Assembly: GCA_963720675.1 (NCBI GenBank)
Contig: CAVRGH010000010.1
Span: 1 to 64,000 of the forward strand
DNA length: 64,000 bases
Source of the DNA: JALHSW01 sp963720675
GTDB taxonomy: Bacteria; Actinomycetota; Acidimicrobiia; IMCC26256; PALSA-555
Reading direction: 5' to 3'
The translations under genes and the position numbers were made by a program. Each line of letters starts with the position of its first letter. Within the stretch, counting starts at the first letter, position 1. This document shows, in pieces, positions 61,701 to 64,000 of the stretch. A model generated the notes under the pieces. It made no database searches. It was not told where the DNA came from and saw only the letters and a program-made list of their open reading frames with translations.

Positions 61701-62719
61701 GGGGCGACCCGGGCCGCACGGAACCCGGAGACGATGCCTTCGAGCGTCTCGCGGCTCGCGTCGTACGGCATCGAGAGTCCGACGCGATCGACCGCGTCGC
61801 CGTAGCGCGCCGCGAGCAGCCCGGCGATCTCTTCGGGCTTGCCGTGCACCGCGACGGTGTCCAACACCTCTTGGGGGATGACCCGGCCGATCTCGTCCCA
61901 GCGACCCTGCTTGGTGAGCAGGTTGAGCTCGGTCTGGAGGTCGCCCCAGCCGTGCGCGTCGAGGGTGACGCGGTACGCGGGCGTCGAGCCGTAGAAGCCG
62001 AGCAGTCCACGCACGTGCGTGGTCGCCAGCTCCACCTCTTCGTCCGTGCTGCCGGTGCAGACGATGGGCGTCGCCGAGACCGTGAACGCGTCGCGCGTGC
62101 GCCCCGAGCGTTCCAGCCCCTCGGCGACCGACGGTGCGACGTGGTCCTGCACGAACATCCCGGTGTGGAACGGGTGCACGAGCAGGCCGTCGCCGACCTC
62201 CGCCGCACCGACGGTCATCTTCGGGCCGAGCGCCGCGACCCAGACCGGTGGCGGTCCGTAGGGGTTGGGGCCCGGATCGAAGAACGGTGTCATCAAGGTG
62301 TGGCGATAGATCTCGCCGCGGTAGGCGAGCTTCGTGCGGTCGTTCCACGCGGTCTGGATGGCCTTGATGGCCTGCACCATCTCCCGCATGCGGGTGACGG
62401 GGCGGCTCCACGTCATCGAGAAGCGATGCTCGATGTGCGGGCGGATCTGCGAGCCGAGACCCAGGACGAATCGGCCGGCCGACGCCTGCTGGAGGTCGTT
62501 GGCCATCTGGGCGAGGTCCATCGGGCTGCGCGCGAACGCGACGGCGATGTTGGTGAACAGCGTGGAGGTCGTCGTGCGCTCGGCCGCGAGGAGCAACGGG
62601 AAGAACGGCTCGTGGGGTCCCTCGGCGGTGTACAGCCCGTCGAAGCCGATCGCCTCGAGGTCGTGGGCGAGGTCGCCGGCCGCGGGGAGGTCGCCGCGCA
62701 GGTAGTGGTCGATCTCCAT
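61697..62719 (-). CDS. LLM-class F420-type oxidoreductase (TIGR03617-like)
   Basis: Intact, 340 residues. MEIDHYLRGDLPAAGDLAHD, LEAIGFDGLYTAEGPHEPFF, FTNIAVAFARSPMDLAQMAN DLQQAS, FVLGLGSQIRPHIEHRFSMT, WVAALGPKMTVGAAEVGDGL LVHPFHT. The G-L-G-S-Q-I-R-P-H-I-E-R/H-R-F-S motif is diagnostic of the TIGR03617 F420 group. First gene of an LLM-SDR-EthD-like operon on the minus strand. Confidence 0.9.
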   Translation of the reverse strand: MEIDHYLRGDLPAAGDLAHDLEAIGFDGLYTAEGPHEPFFPLLLAAERTTTSTLFTNIAVAFARSPMDLAQMANDLQQASAGRFVLGLGSQIRPHIEHRFSMTWSRPVTRMREMVQAIKAIQTAWNDRTKLAYRGEIYRHTLMTPFFDPGPNPYGPPPVWVAALGPKMTVGAAEVGDGLLVHPFHTGMFVQDHVAPSVAEGLERSGRTRDAFTVSATPIVCTGSTDEEVELATTHVRGLLGFYGSTPAYRVTLDAHGWGDLQTELNLLTKQGRWDEIGRVIPQEVLDTVAVHGKPEEIAGLLAARYGDAVDRVGLSMPYDASRETLEGIVSGFRAARVAP

Positions 62720-62775
62720 GGGTCGCGGACGTTAGCCCGAGCGGCCCACGCGAGGGCCGGACCTCGTACGAGCGA

Positions 62776-63105
62776 TCAGCTCACGAACGTCACGACCACC
62801 CCGGCGACGGCGAGGGCCAGCGTGCCGATGCTCACCGCCGCGAGCTCACTCGCCGATCGGGGCGACGACTGGCGTGATTGCCGGTGCGCGAGACCCCAGC
62901 CGAGCACACCGATGCCCCAGCCGACCGCGGCGACGGCGAGCAGGGCGAACGCGAGCACGTGGCCGAGCCGGAAGCCGTGGACCAGCACGTGTCGGACGAA
63001 GACCGCGGTGGCGCCGAGGAGCGCGACCCCGCTGCGGGTCCAGGCGAGGTCCGTGCGTTGCTCGTAGGACGCCTGGTCGAACGGCGCGGTGGGGTGCCCG
63101 TTCAT
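62776..63105 (-). CDS. DUF202 membrane protein
   Basis: Intact, 109 residues. FDQASYEQRTDLAWTRSGVA is the DUF202 motif (L-A-W-x-R-T/S), followed by three hydrophobic helices (LLGATAVFVRHVLVHG, HVLAFALLAVAAVGWGIGVL, LAAVSIGTLALAVAGVVVTF). Its ATG overlaps the upstream DUF202 stop (ATGA). Function unknown; such pairs are common in actinobacteria. Confidence 0.87.
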   Translation of the reverse strand: MNGHPTAPFDQASYEQRTDLAWTRSGVALLGATAVFVRHVLVHGFRLGHVLAFALLAVAAVGWGIGVLGWGLAHRQSRQSSPRSASELAAVSIGTLALAVAGVVVTFVS

Positions 63106-63470
63106 CCGACGATCGCGACGACCGTGGCGACGGCGGCCACGACGACGATCCCGACCGACAGGACGATGGCCATGCGTGTCGGTGGCAGCGGTTCGCCGAG
63201 GCGCATCGCGCGCTCGTTGGTGGCCCACTCGCGGTAGCTGGCGATCTCGAGCACCGCACCGAGGACGATGAGCGGGATCCCGATCAGGCGGCGGCCGAAC
63301 TCGATGTCGAACTTGGGCAGCAGCTGGGTGGCGGCGATGCCGGTCACGACGAGCGCGAGCGAGGTGCGGCTCCAGGCCAGGAACGTGCGCTCGTTCGCGT
63401 AGGTGTAGCGGACGTCGGGATCGGTGCCGACATCCTGGAGCCGCTCACCGCGACGGAACCGCTCGAGCAT
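63102..63470 (-). CDS. DUF202 membrane protein (YidH-like)
   Basis: Intact, 122 residues. LQDVGTDPDVRYTYANERTF LAWSRTSLA is the canonical YidH/DUF202 start (D-x-R-x-x-x-A-N-E-R-T-F-L-A-W-x-R-T). Three TM helices: LALVVTGIAATQLLPKF, LIGIPLIVLGAVLEIASYRE, MAIVLSVGIVVVAAVATVVA. Coupled to the second DUF202 gene. Possible heteromeric membrane complex. Confidence 0.9.
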   Translation of the reverse strand: MLERFRRGERLQDVGTDPDVRYTYANERTFLAWSRTSLALVVTGIAATQLLPKFDIEFGRRLIGIPLIVLGAVLEIASYREWATNERAMRLGEPLPPTRMAIVLSVGIVVVAAVATVVAIVG

Positions 63471-63577
63471 CGCAACCCTCCGGGTCAGATCATCGCCGTG
63501 TCGGGTAGCGAGCGCATGGCAGCAGGCTAGAGGGCCGCCCGCGGCCCCGTGCGGTTCGCGGCCCGTACGCTCCGAGC

Positions 63578-63754
63578 ATGGACTCGGGACTGCCGCCGGA
63601 TGTGGTCGCCGCCCACGACGCCGCGGTACGCGCGGGCCGGGACGGTTACGTCGACCCGCGGACCGGGTTCTTCGTGTTCACGAGCGCGTACCTGCTGGCG
63701 CGCGGGGAGTGCTGCGACTCCGGGTGCCGCCACTGCCCGTACCCGAAGGCCTGA
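63578..63754 (+). CDS. Small cysteine-rich DUF5522-like protein (58 aa)
   Basis: ATG 63578: MDSGLPPDVVAAHDAAVRAG, RDGYVDPRTGFFVFTSAYLL, ARGECCDSGCRHCPYPKA. The ending C-C-x-x-G-C-R-H-C-P-Y with a preceding YVDPxTGxxVFTxxYLLxRGxCC is a conserved small family also seen in eukaryotes. Four cysteines suggest metal or FeS binding. Gene is below usual length cut-offs but the motif match is strong. Confidence 0.82.
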   Translation: MDSGLPPDVVAAHDAAVRAGRDGYVDPRTGFFVFTSAYLLARGECCDSGCRHCPYPKA

Positions 63755-63758
63755 TCGC

Positions 63759-64000
63759 CTACCAGAGCTGGTCGGTGTACGTGTCGGTCCCCGGCACCGT
63801 CGCAAGGAAGGGCGAGGCGAACACGATCTCGCCGAGCCCGGCCGCCGCGAAGTCGGCGCCGATCCCGGTGAAGCGCGCATCCCACGTGGCCACCGGATCC
63901 TGCTCGAGGAACCCGATGATCAGCACCCGGTTGTCGGCCTGGGTGTCGGGCACGTCAGCCGGGCGGTCCGAGCGCAGAGGGAGCGGTGTACCCACGAGGG
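63759..64000 (-). CDS. C-terminal part of a protein of unknown function (5' end off window)
   Basis: The frame is open at the right edge and ends at the stop near 63759. Visible sequence: SDRPADVPDTQADNRVLIIG, FLEQDPVATWDARFTGIGAD, FAAAGLGEIVFASPFLATVP, GTDTYTDQLW. The ending P-F-x-x-T-x-P-G-T-D-x-Y-x-D-Q-L-W is a conserved terminus that I have seen in actinobacterial EthD-like or unknown proteins, but I cannot name the family. The apparent start GTG at 63995 is not credible as a true start. Confidence 0.55.
   Translation of the reverse strand, partial: LVGTPLPLRSDRPADVPDTQADNRVLIIGFLEQDPVATWDARFTGIGADFAAAGLGEIVFASPFLATVPGTDTYTDQLW

Overview
The window is very G+C-rich, with short intergenic gaps, many GTG starts and start/stop overlaps of the ATGA or GTGA kind. 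Its gene content (luciferase-like oxidoreductases probably using F420, a DUF385 nitroreductase, KstR-type operators, fatty-acid and sterol CoA chemistry) points to an actinobacterium, most likely an uncultured member of Acidimicrobiia. The class assignment is inference; no rRNA, tRNA, phage, transposase, CRISPR array or replication origin was seen. No stretch longer than about 230 bases lacks a gene.

Region 1 (1-7.2 kb): the 5' part of a DUF385 protein and a PhoD phosphatase, then a five-gene operon (2190-7213) equivalent to the mycobacterial igr locus for removing the last three side-chain carbons of cholesterol: chsE2, chsH2, chsE1, chsH1, ltp2. A perfect match to the published KstR consensus overlaps its first start codon. 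Further copies of the same 14-mer lie at 55847 and 56401, and a 13/14 match lies at 29539 between an Old-Yellow-Enzyme-type reductase and a cytochrome P450. These link distant parts of the window into one putative sterol regulon.

Region 2 (7.2-22 kb): response regulator and histidine kinase, a methyltransferase, enoyl-CoA hydratases, a secreted hydrolase with a neocarzinostatin-like tail, small membrane proteins, a molybdopterin oxidoreductase, a luciferase-like oxidoreductase and an M20 peptidase. Region 3 (22-36 kb): thioesterase, short-chain dehydrogenases (SDRs), crotonases, a DrrAB-type exporter, the reductase/P450 pair, an amidohydrolase, a GerW-like protein, a FadD17-like acyl-CoA synthetase and an SMP-30 lactonase.

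Region 4 (36-52 kb): amidohydrolase-2 and SDR genes alternate with a transporter and a class C beta-lactamase-like esterase. A minus-strand operon follows (fused tandem type III CoA-transferase, thiolase-like Ltp, DUF35 OB-fold protein, small membrane protein), which looks like a second CoA-linked retro-aldol module. Region 5 (52-64 kb): PLP decarboxylase, NUDIX protein, four luciferase-like oxidoreductases, a DHA2 exporter, cupin, SDR and DUF202 genes.

Twenty-three genes between 0.5 and 52 kb are interrupted by about 37 single-base frame breaks, nearly all equivalent to +1 insertions; none occurs from 52.3 kb onward. I treat these as probable consensus errors and annotate each gene across the break. 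Non-genic elements of interest are a dispersed inverted repeat in three copies, a 17-bp tandem repeat before an SDR start, a duplicated ribosome-binding/start leader before a luciferase-like gene, and a 14-bp palindrome in a divergent promoter.
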